Positions 35,118-42,770 of a stretch of DNA of 46,184 bases are shown here, piece after piece; positions within the stretch are counted from its first letter, which is position 1; each line of letters begins with the position of its first letter. A program made the translations under genes and the position numbers. The DNA is taken from positions 1-46,184 of the forward strand of contig LPNG01000019.1 of assembly GCA_001543395.1 (NCBI GenBank). The letters run 5' to 3'. The DNA comes from Candidatus Alcium sp. F082 (GTDB taxonomy: Bacteria; Bacteroidota; Bacteroidia; Bacteroidales; F082). The notes beneath the pieces were generated by a model. It worked only from the letters and a program-made list of their open reading frames with translations. It had not been told where the DNA came from and made no database searches.

Positions 35118-35484
35118 GATAAGAATGATGACGACACAAGAACGACATGATGCCCATATCGATGGCCTTGCTCTTGTTCATGATCCAAAAAGCGCCACCA
35201 ATGATTAATATGAACACGATGATGTTGCCCTGCTTGACGAAGCCCTTGTAGAACGCCGAAAACACCTGCCAAGTCTGAGGTTCAGCATGGAACTCAGCGG
35301 TCGCTGAGCCTGTCGAAGCGCCGCTTTCCGGCAGTTGGTCCGCATAATAAAAAGTCATCACCGTCTCTCCATTGACCTGCTCCGTGACATATTTCCCAGG
35401 CGGGATTATCCAAGTGAGCACCGCTGCGATGACGATGATAAAGAAAACAATGACAAAGGTATGTGGGACTTTGCGCTTTTTCAT
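35074..35484 (-). pseudogene. yfcC: YfcC-type carrier, N-terminal piece
   Basis: Begins MKKRKVPHTFVIVFFIIVIA and continues through the first helix, a periplasmic loop, and the second helix (GNIIVFILIIGGAFWIMNKS) to IDMGIMSFL. After that it shifts into CRHHSYHAVVQ and ends. In E. coli YfcC about eight residues (RHTRGNEI in that protein, from memory) separate this point from the next helix, so a deletion of roughly 20-30 nt that is not a multiple of three fits. The loop contains GASTGSATA, encoded by a copy of the GAGCCTGTCGAAG repeat (35304-35320). A TATTTTTG element lies 20 nt before the ATG. Confidence 0.87.
35304..35320. repeat. GAGCCTGTCGAAG repeat in yfcC
   Basis: CTGAGCCTGTCGAAGCG, flanked by AGCGGTCG and CGCCGCT, which extend a weak palindrome. 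Encodes STGS in the first periplasmic loop of the carrier. Confidence 0.8.
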
Positions 35485-35504
35485 CGACTTTTCAAAATTT
35501 AATG

Positions 35505-35512
35505 CAAAAATA
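35505..35512 (-). promoter_or_regulatory. -7 element for yfcC
   Basis: TATTTTTG on the minus strand matches TAnnTTTG, 20 nt before ATG 35484. Confidence 0.5.
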
Positions 35513-35547
35513 TTGATTTTTTCGTTGCATTATCGTTTTTTTTTGTC

Positions 35548-35555
35548 TATATTTG
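35548..35555 (+). promoter_or_regulatory. Promoter for the plus-strand island
   Basis: TATATTTG matches TAnnTTTG, and TTG at 35524-35526 lies 21 nt upstream in -33 position. ATG 35585 follows 29 nt later. Confidence 0.6.
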
Positions 35556-35584
35556 CAGCGTAGAAGCCTTAAAACAAAGATAAC

Positions 35585-36217
35585 ATGAAAAAACCACTAC
35601 TATTTATGATGGTTATTGTGCTGGCATCATTGTCGGCGCAAGCGCAAATGAAAGTCCAAAGCGACGGTCACATCAGCCTTGGCACTTTGTCGGGTGCATG
35701 GAATGTAGGCACGCAAGTCTATCCTTCAGGGACTGTCCATTTCAATCACCAAAGCACAGAAGACTGGAAATGGGTAACTGTAGCCTCTCCCAATGCCGTG
35801 AAAGGGAAATGCTGGATTGTGACCTATCCTGGCGACAAATACGACCACAGATTCTTCGTCACCGGTGACGGCTACATCTTCAAACGCGGCAGCTGGAGGG
35901 CTGCCGATGCGAGCCTTCTGTCATCCTCGGAAACAATTCGCGATGCCGGTGCGGTGCTCGACAGCATCACGGGTGTTTGGTACATGCCCGTCGAAGATGA
36001 GACAAAACACAGCGAAGGCAGAAAGGCCGGCGTCACTGCGCAGGAAGTAGAAAAAGTGCTACCCGAAGCCGTTACCGCCGATGAAAATGGGTTGATGTAT
36101 GTAGATTACGAGACCTTGACCGTGTTCCTCATTGAGGCCGTGAAGGAACAGCGGCAGGAAATAGAGTTGCTTCGCAAAACCTTGGAGGAAAACGGTTTGC
36201 TTGACCCCCAAAAATGA
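35585..36217 (+). CDS. Secreted protein with S74-like (tail-spike chaperone-like) C-terminus
   Basis: A 210-residue protein with signal peptide MKKPLLFMMVIVLASLSAQA. The mature part starts MKVQSDGHISLG, a strand pattern found in Bacteroidota surface proteins and phage tail fibres. The C-terminal part, GVTAQEVEKVLPEAVTADEN, then MYVDYETLTVFLIEAVKEQ and a final helix QEIELLRKTLEENGL, resembles the intramolecular chaperone domain of peptidase S74 family proteins. In phages this domain trimerises a fibre and cuts itself off; here it would act on the short secreted domain. First gene of a plus-strand group with GH16, 7 nt downstream. Function otherwise unknown. Confidence 0.78.
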   Translation: MKKPLLFMMVIVLASLSAQAQMKVQSDGHISLGTLSGAWNVGTQVYPSGTVHFNHQSTEDWKWVTVASPNAVKGKCWIVTYPGDKYDHRFFVTGDGYIFKRGSWRAADASLLSSSETIRDAGAVLDSITGVWYMPVEDETKHSEGRKAGVTAQEVEKVLPEAVTADENGLMYVDYETLTVFLIEAVKEQRQEIELLRKTLEENGLLDPQK

Positions 36218-36224
36218 TTGCAGC

Positions 36225-37364
36225 ATGAAAAAGGCCACATACCTTTGCCTTCTGATGCTGCTTTGCTTGAGCCTGAAGGCGCAGATTGATCCCAACTGGG
36301 AACCTTATTTTGTTGAAGAATTTACCTCCAACCATTATTGGAACAGTACTAATTGGTACAGTATGCCCGACCTATATTGGAAAGCTTACTTGGGCAATAC
36401 GATTACACACGGAGACAGAGAGGGCCAAATTTACCAATATGACCATTGCCAATTTGACCAAAATGAAGGTGTCGTCAAACTTATTTCTGAATTTGACAAT
36501 GATGGTGACATACCCAATCACCATTATGACCTGCCAAGTGCTTTACATGGTTCTTATCCTAATGAGTTTGGAAATAATGATGGTTTGTATTTCTTTTCAG
36601 GAGAAATTACAGCTTTCCCAAATGCAAAATTTGGTTTTGGATACTTCGAAATAAAATGCAAACTACCTTTACACAACGGCTCCTTCCCTGCTTTCTGGCT
36701 ATTTGGAAACGGCCCAAATAATTATGAAGAGATTGACATCTTTGAATATTCAAAAGGTGATTGTGAAGGCGATGTATTGCGAGGACACAGTACCGGAATA
36801 TGGTATAATCCTTATAGCACACAATACAATGACCCGAATGGAGGGGATGACCACGCAATGAATTTTGCAAAGATACACCACCACTTAGCTTTGGCTGATC
36901 CAGACTTAAGTGAATACCACACTTTTGGCTGCGAATGGATGCCTGATTATGTCAGATGGTATCGCGACGGCAAAATTATCGCAGAAGATTATGATTCTTC
37001 TCACATTCCTAAGTATCCCAAAACTCTGATTGTCAATTATGCCATAATCAGGGATTATGCTTTAAACCAATACTTACAACCTTTTGGCTGGTCAGGTTCT
37101 GATGAGATGACTATTGACTATGTAAAAGTTTATGAGTTGAAAACAGATTGCGGCACCGATGAACTCATTACAACTGGAACACAATTCGCCAATTTTGATT
37201 ATAAAATGAAACACTCAATTACAATTGGCTCACCTGAGGGGCAGGTTATTGTGCCTGCAAACACCAATGTGTCCATGCATGCTGAACAATCTATCACTAT
37301 CGATGGGGAATTTGAGATTCCTGTTGGATCCCAAATGTCATTGTCGGTTCATACGTGTCCTTGA
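36225..37364 (+). CDS. GH16 family glucanase/laminarinase-like enzyme
   Basis: A 379-residue secreted glycoside hydrolase from ATG 36225, with signal peptide MKKATYLCLLMLLCLSLKA. The active-site motif E169-I-D171-I-F-E174 (nucleophile Glu169, assisting Asp171, acid/base Glu174) is complete. Supporting elements are GYFEIKCKLPLHNGSFPAFW just before it, and YHTFGCEWMPDYVRWYRDGK after it. GH16 enzymes cut beta-1,3 or beta-1,3-1,4 glucans and some other polysaccharides. The C-terminus (VPANTNVSMHAEQSITIDGE) resembles a short strand-rich module seen in other secreted Bacteroidota proteins; no CTD follows. A+T-rich gene compared with the T9SS core. Confidence 0.9.
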   Translation: MKKATYLCLLMLLCLSLKAQIDPNWEPYFVEEFTSNHYWNSTNWYSMPDLYWKAYLGNTITHGDREGQIYQYDHCQFDQNEGVVKLISEFDNDGDIPNHHYDLPSALHGSYPNEFGNNDGLYFFSGEITAFPNAKFGFGYFEIKCKLPLHNGSFPAFWLFGNGPNNYEEIDIFEYSKGDCEGDVLRGHSTGIWYNPYSTQYNDPNGGDDHAMNFAKIHHHLALADPDLSEYHTFGCEWMPDYVRWYRDGKIIAEDYDSSHIPKYPKTLIVNYAIIRDYALNQYLQPFGWSGSDEMTIDYVKVYELKTDCGTDELITTGTQFANFDYKMKHSITIGSPEGQVIVPANTNVSMHAEQSITIDGEFEIPVGSQMSLSVHTCP

Positions 37365-37425
37365 CGACGACAAATTCGGCGACATCATTAACTGACATAT
37401 TATAATAAACATATAAATACAACCC

Positions 37426-38238
37426 ATGAAAAAAAACATTTTCCTAAACTTTTTTGTATGGACCATAACTGCTGCCTTCTGCCAGCAGGAGGGAATCAAC
37501 TATGTTGGCAATCCTTCCCCCAGCATAATACATGCCATTGAGCAACCCCGGGTAGGTTGGTATGATTTTGATTGTAACCAAACTGATGATTTTTGGATTG
37601 GCGTGGTCAATTACAGATTTTACCATGTTGAATGTTTTACTTTGGGCTCATGGCAGTTTTATCATTCATTAGACGTTTCAAGCGATACCATCTCTACATT
37701 ACCTGAAACAAAATGGAAGGACGCACCTGATAATCCTTGGAGTAGAGAAAGAGACATTACCGACCCCAGAATATATATTATGGAAGGAGAATCCGTGGAT
37801 TCTATTATCGTCGCAGTTAGGCAACCTGTCAATGGTAGCTTCTGCTACGGATGGTTAAGATTTTCCGTCATTGGAGACGGACCGTCTTCAACACCGCCCA
37901 ACAACACGACATGCATCATCCATGATTATGCATTTTGTAACATACCAGGCTATCCGCTTAGGGCTGGGCAAACTAATTTGACGTGGGGTGTAGATGAAAA
38001 CAATTCAAACGTTTTTGCCACCGTCCATCCCAACCCTACAAGCAAAATCATAACAATTACAGGTGAAAGCTTGAAGTCGGCCATTGTGGCCAACATATTC
38101 GGACAACGGGTAGCCGAGGCCAATGGCGAGGGCAACACGCTGCGCATCGACTTGACCGCCCTGCCCGCAGGCATTTACTTTGTCGCCATCACCGATAACG
38201 AAGGGAGAAAATGCGTACAGAAAGTGGTGAAGGAATAA
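37426..38238 (+). CDS. Secreted protein with T9SS type A sorting domain, hypothetical
   Basis: A 270-residue protein with signal peptide (MKKNIFLNFFVWTITAAFCQ). The body is strand-rich, with VGWYDFDCNQTDDFWIGVVN and a WLRFSVIGDGPSS element close to those of jelly-roll-like surface proteins; I cannot name a family. It ends in a CTD: VHPNPTSKIITITGE, then IFGQRVAEANGEGNTLRIDL and GIYFVAITDNEGRKCVQKVV. It lies 61 nt after the GH16 gene on the same strand, so the two are probably co-expressed. Function unknown. Confidence 0.82.
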   Translation: MKKNIFLNFFVWTITAAFCQQEGINYVGNPSPSIIHAIEQPRVGWYDFDCNQTDDFWIGVVNYRFYHVECFTLGSWQFYHSLDVSSDTISTLPETKWKDAPDNPWSRERDITDPRIYIMEGESVDSIIVAVRQPVNGSFCYGWLRFSVIGDGPSSTPPNNTTCIIHDYAFCNIPGYPLRAGQTNLTWGVDENNSNVFATVHPNPTSKIITITGESLKSAIVANIFGQRVAEANGEGNTLRIDLTALPAGIYFVAITDNEGRKCVQKVVKE

Positions 38239-38267
38239 TTCGCCAAGGGCCTAATCCTCGAATTTCT

Positions 38268-38357
38268 TCATATCTGGACAATCCAAGTGAGCACCGCCGC
38301 GATGACGATAATTGCAAATACTATTACAAAGGTATGTGGAACTTTGCGTTTTTTCAT
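38268..38357 (-). pseudogene. Vestigial second yfcC start, coupled to yoeB
   Basis: A 29-codon frame that begins MKKRKVPHTFVIVF and matches the first 25 codons of the carrier gene at 35484, then diverges (IVQI) and stops. Between the two copies 8 codons differ silently and 1 changes an amino acid (F to A). Its ATG overlaps the yoeB stop (ATGA). It is the N-terminus of a lost paralog, or a retained short membrane peptide. Confidence 0.8.
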
Positions 38358-38629
38358 TTGTCGTCGTAATGGCCGTAGGCGGCAAGCACTTCCACATAGA
38401 CCTCAGTCTCAAAAATGCGATACACGAGCCTGTGTTTCTTCGTGATCTCGCGGCTCCAACGGTTTTCGGGCTTGCCTTTCAGCGGCTCTGGGTGCCCAAG
38501 GCCGGTTTTGGGATGCTCTTCAAGCTCCTTCATGAAACGTCTAGCTTTATTGTAAGCTTTCGGTTCGTATTTCGCAAGAAGGATCAAGTGTTGTTCGGCT
38601 TTAGGCGAGACTGTGACTTTATATATCAT
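38354..38629 (-). CDS. yoeB: YoeB/Txe-family toxin (mRNA interferase)
   Basis: A 91-residue toxin of the RelE superfamily, YoeB branch, which cuts mRNA on the ribosome when released from its antitoxin. The family block GLGHPEPLKGKPENRWSREI followed by TKKHRLVYRIFE aligns with YoeB. Expected catalytic residues are present: Glu48, Arg67 and a His near the end (His87 in YGHY). It overlaps the antitoxin gene by 11 nt, as in most such pairs. The stop codon overlaps the start of the yfcC remnant, so the pair probably once preceded a carrier gene. Confidence 0.92.
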   Translation of the reverse strand: MIYKVTVSPKAEQHLILLAKYEPKAYNKARRFMKELEEHPKTGLGHPEPLKGKPENRWSREITKKHRLVYRIFETEVYVEVLAAYGHYDDK

Positions 38630-38885
38630 AACCTACTCGTCTTAAGAAATCCGTCAGATCCTCACCCGGGAGCATGGTGTGTCCCTCTCCCCGCGCTAAC
38701 TGTTGCTCTGCCTCATCGAGCATAGCGAAATACTCTTCCTTGGTCATCAAGGTTGGATCTTCCTTTTCCTTCCTCAACTTGGCGACATATTTGGCTAGCC
38801 TTTTCATCAAAGACTTATCGTCAGCAATGGCACCGATATTTTGCCATAATTGGGTAGTCATATCCTCATATTGTAGTGCTGTCAT
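38619..38885 (-). CDS. Antitoxin of the YoeB pair, Bacteroidota type
   Basis: An 88-residue, mostly helical protein immediately upstream of yoeB and overlapping it by 11 nt. From ATG 38885 it reads MTALQYEDMTTQLWQNIGAI, then DDKSLMKRLAKYVAKLRKEK, an acidic helix with YFAMLDEAEQQLARGE, and an end FLRRVGYDI. It lacks an obvious YefM/Phd N-terminal fold, but position, size and overlap make an antitoxin role very likely. A longer reading to 38951 would run through its own promoter element (38910-38917), so it is not preferred. Such antitoxins usually repress their own promoter. Confidence 0.82.
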   Translation of the reverse strand: MTALQYEDMTTQLWQNIGAIADDKSLMKRLAKYVAKLRKEKEDPTLMTKEEYFAMLDEAEQQLARGEGHTMLPGEDLTDFLRRVGYDI

Positions 38886-38909
38886 AACCTTATCTTTTTG
38901 TTCCGACTG

Positions 38910-38917
38910 CAAAGATA
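38910..38917 (-). promoter_or_regulatory. -7 element for the toxin-antitoxin pair
   Basis: TATCTTTG on the minus strand matches TAnnTTTG, 24 nt before ATG 38885 and 14 nt from the divergent DPP element. Confidence 0.55.
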
Positions 38918-38930
38918 TGCATAATTTTCC

Positions 38931-38938
38931 TAATTTTG
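38931..38938 (+). promoter_or_regulatory. -7 element for the DPP gene
   Basis: TAATTTTG matches TAnnTTTG, 25 nt before ATG 38964. It is divergent from, and very close to, the toxin-antitoxin promoter. Confidence 0.55.
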
Positions 38939-38963
38939 CCGCAATTATCAAAATTGAACGAAA

Positions 38964-41117
38964 ATGAAGAAAATCCTGACCCTTTTATCGCTGGCCGCCT
39001 TGATGGCCTTTGCGATGCCAGCCACGGCGCAAGAAAAGAAGCTGTTCACCCCTGAAGACGCTTCCTACAACAACCGCAGCCTCTATGCCCAACGCCCCAA
39101 TCAACTGAAATGGATCGGCAACTCCGAGATCATGATGCAGGTGAAGGACAAAGAGATTGTCACCATGATGCCTGGCAGCAAGAAAGAAGCCACCTTCCTC
39201 ACCGTCGACGAGCTGAACGGCTTTACCAAGGGTGAAGGCATCAACGACTTGACGCGCATTCCCCAGTTGACCTGGATCAACGACTATCAAGCCTATTTCT
39301 ATGCCTTGGGCGACAACGGCATCACGCTCAACAAGATGGATATCAAGAAAAAGAGCATCGAAACCGTCACTTCGATTCCGCAAGGTGCCGAAAACCAGAA
39401 CATCTGCAAGTCCACCTTGAATGTGGCTTATACCATCGACAACAACCTTTATGTAGCCAAAGGTGACCAACAGATCCAAATCACCGACAATCCTGAAGGT
39501 GTGGTGGCCGGTCAGAGCGTGCACCGCAACGAGTTCGCCATCAACGGAGGCATCTTCTGGTCGCCCGACGGCAAACTCCTCGCCTACTACAGCATGGACG
39601 AGCGCATGGTGACTGACTATCCCTTGGTCGACATCAACGAGCGCATCGCCACCACCAAGCCCATCAAATACCCCATGGCCGGCATGACGAGCCACCAAGT
39701 GACGCTGCACATCTACAACATCGCCACGGGCAAAGAGGTCGTCGTCAAGACGGGTGAACCTGCCGAGCAATACCTCACCGCCATCACTTGGAACCCCGAC
39801 AACAAACGCATCTACATCGGCGTGCTCAACCGCGAACAGAACTACCTGAAGTTCAACGAATACAGCGCCATCACAGGCGACTTCATCCAAACCATCTTTG
39901 AAGACCGCGACGAGCAGTATGTGGAGCCCCAAGGTCCCGCTTACTTTCTGCCCAACAACTCCGACCAGTTCATCTGGAAGGCACAGCGCGACGGCTATTA
40001 CCACCTCTATCTCTATACCATCAGCAAGAAGGCCGTGAAGCAACTCACCCATGGCGACTTCGTCATCACTGACTTCAACGGCTTCTCGAAAGACGGCAGC
40101 AAGATCTACTACCGCTCCACCGAGGTCAGCCCGCTCGAACGCCACTGCTACATGATGGACATCAAGAGCGGCAAGGTGACCCAACTCACCAAGGAACACG
40201 GCACCCACGACATCGTGCCTTCGGGCAACGGCAAGTATTTCCTCGACTTCTACACCAGCACCGATGTGCCTTACAACGTGGACATCATGGATGCCAACGG
40301 CAAGTTCGTGAAACGCCTGCACGAGGCAGAGAACCCGTTGAAGGACTACAACCTCGGTGAGACCACCCTCGGCACGCTGAAAGCCGAAGACGGACAGACC
40401 CTCTACACCCGCCTCATCAAGCCCTATAACTTCGATGCTTCGAAGAAATACCCTGTCATCGTTTATGTTTACGGTGGTCCCCACGCCCAGCTCATCACCG
40501 ATGAATGGACGGCCGGCGCTGGCATCTACCTCAACTACCTCGCCCAAGAAGGCTTCCTCGTCTTCACCCTCGACAACCGTGGCTCCGCCGACCGTGGCGA
40601 GGCCTTTGAGCAGTGCATCCACCGCCAGTGCGGTCAACTTGAGATGCGCGACCAAATGGTGGGCATCAATTGGCTGAAGACCCTCCCTTATGTCGACGCC
40701 GACCGCATCGGTAGCGACGGCTGGAGCTATGGCGGCTTCATGTCGACCTCGCTAAAGATCAACCACCCCGAGGTGTTCAAGGTGAGCGTGGCTGGCGGTC
40801 CCGTGCTGGATTGGAAATACTATGAGATCATGTACGGCGAACGTTACATGGACACGCCCCAAGAGAACCCCGAAGGCTATGAACTGGTGAGCCTCGAGAA
40901 CAAGACCGACAAACTCGAAGGCAAACTCCTGATGATCCACTGCACCACCGACCCCGTGGTGATGTGGCAGCACAGCCTCGTCTTCGTTGAGAACTGCATC
41001 CACAATGGCAAGCAACTCGATTACTTCGTCTATCCCGGTCACGACCACAACGTCTATGGCATGGACAGGGCTCATCTGATTACTAAGATCACGCAGTATT
41101 TTAAGGATAACCTTTAA
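38964..41117 (+). CDS. Dipeptidyl peptidase IV-type S9 serine peptidase
   Basis: A 717-residue exported peptidase with signal peptide MKKILTLLSLAALMAFAMPA (cleavage after ATA). The N-terminal half is a beta-propeller of the DPP IV type (FWSPDGKLLAYYSMDERMVT, FIWKAQRDGYYHLYLYTI). The C-terminal alpha/beta hydrolase carries the triad Ser588 (GWSYGG), Asp663 (CTTDPVV) and His695 (HDHNVYG). DPP IV removes dipeptides, mainly X-Pro, from peptides in the periplasm; in oral relatives it supports growth on proteins. Own promoter, and a perfect palindromic terminator directly after the stop. Confidence 0.95.
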   Translation: MKKILTLLSLAALMAFAMPATAQEKKLFTPEDASYNNRSLYAQRPNQLKWIGNSEIMMQVKDKEIVTMMPGSKKEATFLTVDELNGFTKGEGINDLTRIPQLTWINDYQAYFYALGDNGITLNKMDIKKKSIETVTSIPQGAENQNICKSTLNVAYTIDNNLYVAKGDQQIQITDNPEGVVAGQSVHRNEFAINGGIFWSPDGKLLAYYSMDERMVTDYPLVDINERIATTKPIKYPMAGMTSHQVTLHIYNIATGKEVVVKTGEPAEQYLTAITWNPDNKRIYIGVLNREQNYLKFNEYSAITGDFIQTIFEDRDEQYVEPQGPAYFLPNNSDQFIWKAQRDGYYHLYLYTISKKAVKQLTHGDFVITDFNGFSKDGSKIYYRSTEVSPLERHCYMMDIKSGKVTQLTKEHGTHDIVPSGNGKYFLDFYTSTDVPYNVDIMDANGKFVKRLHEAENPLKDYNLGETTLGTLKAEDGQTLYTRLIKPYNFDASKKYPVIVYVYGGPHAQLITDEWTAGAGIYLNYLAQEGFLVFTLDNRGSADRGEAFEQCIHRQCGQLEMRDQMVGINWLKTLPYVDADRIGSDGWSYGGFMSTSLKINHPEVFKVSVAGGPVLDWKYYEIMYGERYMDTPQENPEGYELVSLENKTDKLEGKLLMIHCTTDPVVMWQHSLVFVENCIHNGKQLDYFVYPGHDHNVYGMDRAHLITKITQYFKDNL

Positions 41118-41118
41118 T

Positions 41119-41150
41119 GAAAAAAGCCTCAGCATGCTGAGGCTTTTTTC
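41119..41150. terminator. Bidirectional palindromic terminator
   Basis: A perfect 32-bp palindrome, GAAAAAAGCCTCAGCA followed by its inverted copy. Both strands end in six T. It serves the DPP gene (stop at 41117) and the convergent M14 gene (stop at 41160). Confidence 0.93.
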
Positions 41151-41159
41151 ATATTGTTT

Positions 41160-42768
41160 CTATCGCACCACAAATTTCCGCGTCTCGCCTGCAAAGGTAA
41201 TGAAATACATGCCTTGAGGCAATGACGAAACATTGATTTGTTGGTTTTCAGCCATTATTTGGCCTGTCAATAGGGTTTGGCCAATAAGATTGGTGATGCG
41301 ATACATTTGGTCTGGTAGAGACGTTGCGCGCAACGTCTGTACAAACAAGATGCCGTTTGTAGGGTTAGGATAAACCATCAATGCGGTTCCTGAGCCTGTC
41401 GAAGGCCCGCCTTCTTCAACCCCATACCCTTCCGGCACCAATTGCACATCCTGCACCAATGTCTCCCAGTCGGCCACCGTCAAGGTGAGGGTCTTGGGGT
41501 AATAGCCCTCGCAAGAATACGTCACCTCGTAGGTGCCACCCTTGATGGGACGGTGGTAGTCGCCAACAGGCAAATGACTGCTGACGGCAGAACCGTGATG
41601 ATCGTGGGTGAGAATGGTGACCTCTGCCTCCAAAGGCGCACCTGTGACCGAATCCGTCACCCTACCGTGAATCCCATAAAGACATTGTTCCAAGTAACGC
41701 AACATGCTCTCATGGTTATAGGTCCAATACATGGGCATTGTCGATGGATTCGGCGTATAGGGGATGGAACACTCAATGGTCACTTCGCGACATTGCTGGT
41801 AGTAATTCATGTAATCCTGACGGCTGCCATAGATGGGATACCACACATAACCATTGACGATGCCGTTGTCGAAGCCACTCATATACATGGTATCGTGTTC
41901 ATGGGTCAAGTCGGCATATTCGTGACACACCAATTGCCACCATTCGTCATCCGGATGCAGCGGTTGGTAGGTGTCCCACGGATAGTTCAGTACCTCGGAT
42001 CCGCCATGATATTGCTCAGCGAGTTCCATCATCATCAAGGTTTCGGGCTGGTATTCCTTGCCATCGGGGTGAGGACCGTTGTCGAAGTCAGGATAGTTGC
42101 GGTTGAGGTCGGCATCGTTGGCATTGTTGCGACGAGCACCATAGACGGTGTTGTTGCCTCCGTGATAGGTGCCGTCAGGGTTGGTGCAAGGCGAGATGAA
42201 AATGTCGAGATGGTCGAGCAGCGCCATGATTCGAGGGTCGTCGCTGGTGCAAAGCTCGTCAATGAGCCGCAGCATGAGCATCATGCCTGTCAGCTCGTCG
42301 CCATGTATAGTAGACGTGTAGAGGAACTTGGGCTTGCCGTCAGGCTCGCCGTTGTTGAAGCGACAAAACATAAGCTTGCGACCGCTTGCCAATGTCCCCA
42401 ACTCGAAATATGTGCATCTCTCGGGATAGTCGGAAGCATATTGCTTCATCATATCTTGATATGCCTCATAGGTGGGATAGGCATCCCAATCGTAGGCCTC
42501 GCGGTTTGTGCCGTCCCACATGGCGTAATGTTCCTGCATGGAAGGCGGCATGAGCAGCATGGGCTGATAGCCCATGGCTAGGAGTTGGTGGTACTGCTCT
42601 TCGTTGGCATAACAAATCAGATGATTGCCTTCCAGTTTGTCGATGGAACAAAGTCGGGTGAGCCGCTCGGCCTCTTCACGTTGTTGTAAGGGTAGGGAGA
42701 AGAAATATTCCCCTCGTGTGGCCATCATGGTTCCAACCAAGGATCAGGAACAATAGAAGGCGTTTCAT
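41160..42768 (-). CDS. M14 zinc carboxypeptidase with T9SS sorting domain; signal peptide out of frame
   Basis: An M14 metallocarboxypeptidase with HGDE (zinc ligands His and Glu, in STIHGDELTGMMLMLRLID), PCTNPDGTYHGGN, RRNNANDADLNRNYPDFDNG, and the catalytic Glu in VTIECSIPYTPNPST. A carboxypeptidase-regulatory-like domain (IHGRVTDSVTGAPLEAEVTI) and a type A CTD (MVYPNPTNGILFVQTLRATS to RKFVVR) follow. The body is open only from 42740. The likely true start is ATG 42768, whose MKRLLLFLIL is shifted by one base from the body. Removing one C near 42741 gives MKRLLLFLILVGTMMATRG, a good signal peptide. The gene follows the LRR gene by 2 nt. Confidence 0.88.
41319..41338. repeat. 20-bp perfect palindrome in the M14 CTD
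   Basis: AGACGTTGCGCGCAACGTCT, identical to its reverse complement. It encodes T-L-R-A-T-S within the sorting domain. Another copy is at 46124-46143. Confidence 0.92.
41387..41405. repeat. GAGCCTGTCGAAG repeat in the M14 gene
   Basis: TTCCTGAGCCTGTCGAAGG, encoding STGSG in the linker just before the CTD. Same element as at 31572-31679 and 35304-35320. Confidence 0.85.
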
Positions 42769-42770
42769 AA

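Noticed and set aside
38985-40655. 556-codon minus-strand frame opposite the DPP gene
   Set aside because: It lies wholly on the reverse of a well-supported peptidase; its Val/His/Asp-rich composition is what the reverse of G/C-ending codons gives, and no motif is seen.
42741-42747. Programmed ribosomal frameshift in the M14 signal peptide
   Set aside because: No slippery heptamer or following structure is visible; a plain indel or error is simpler.
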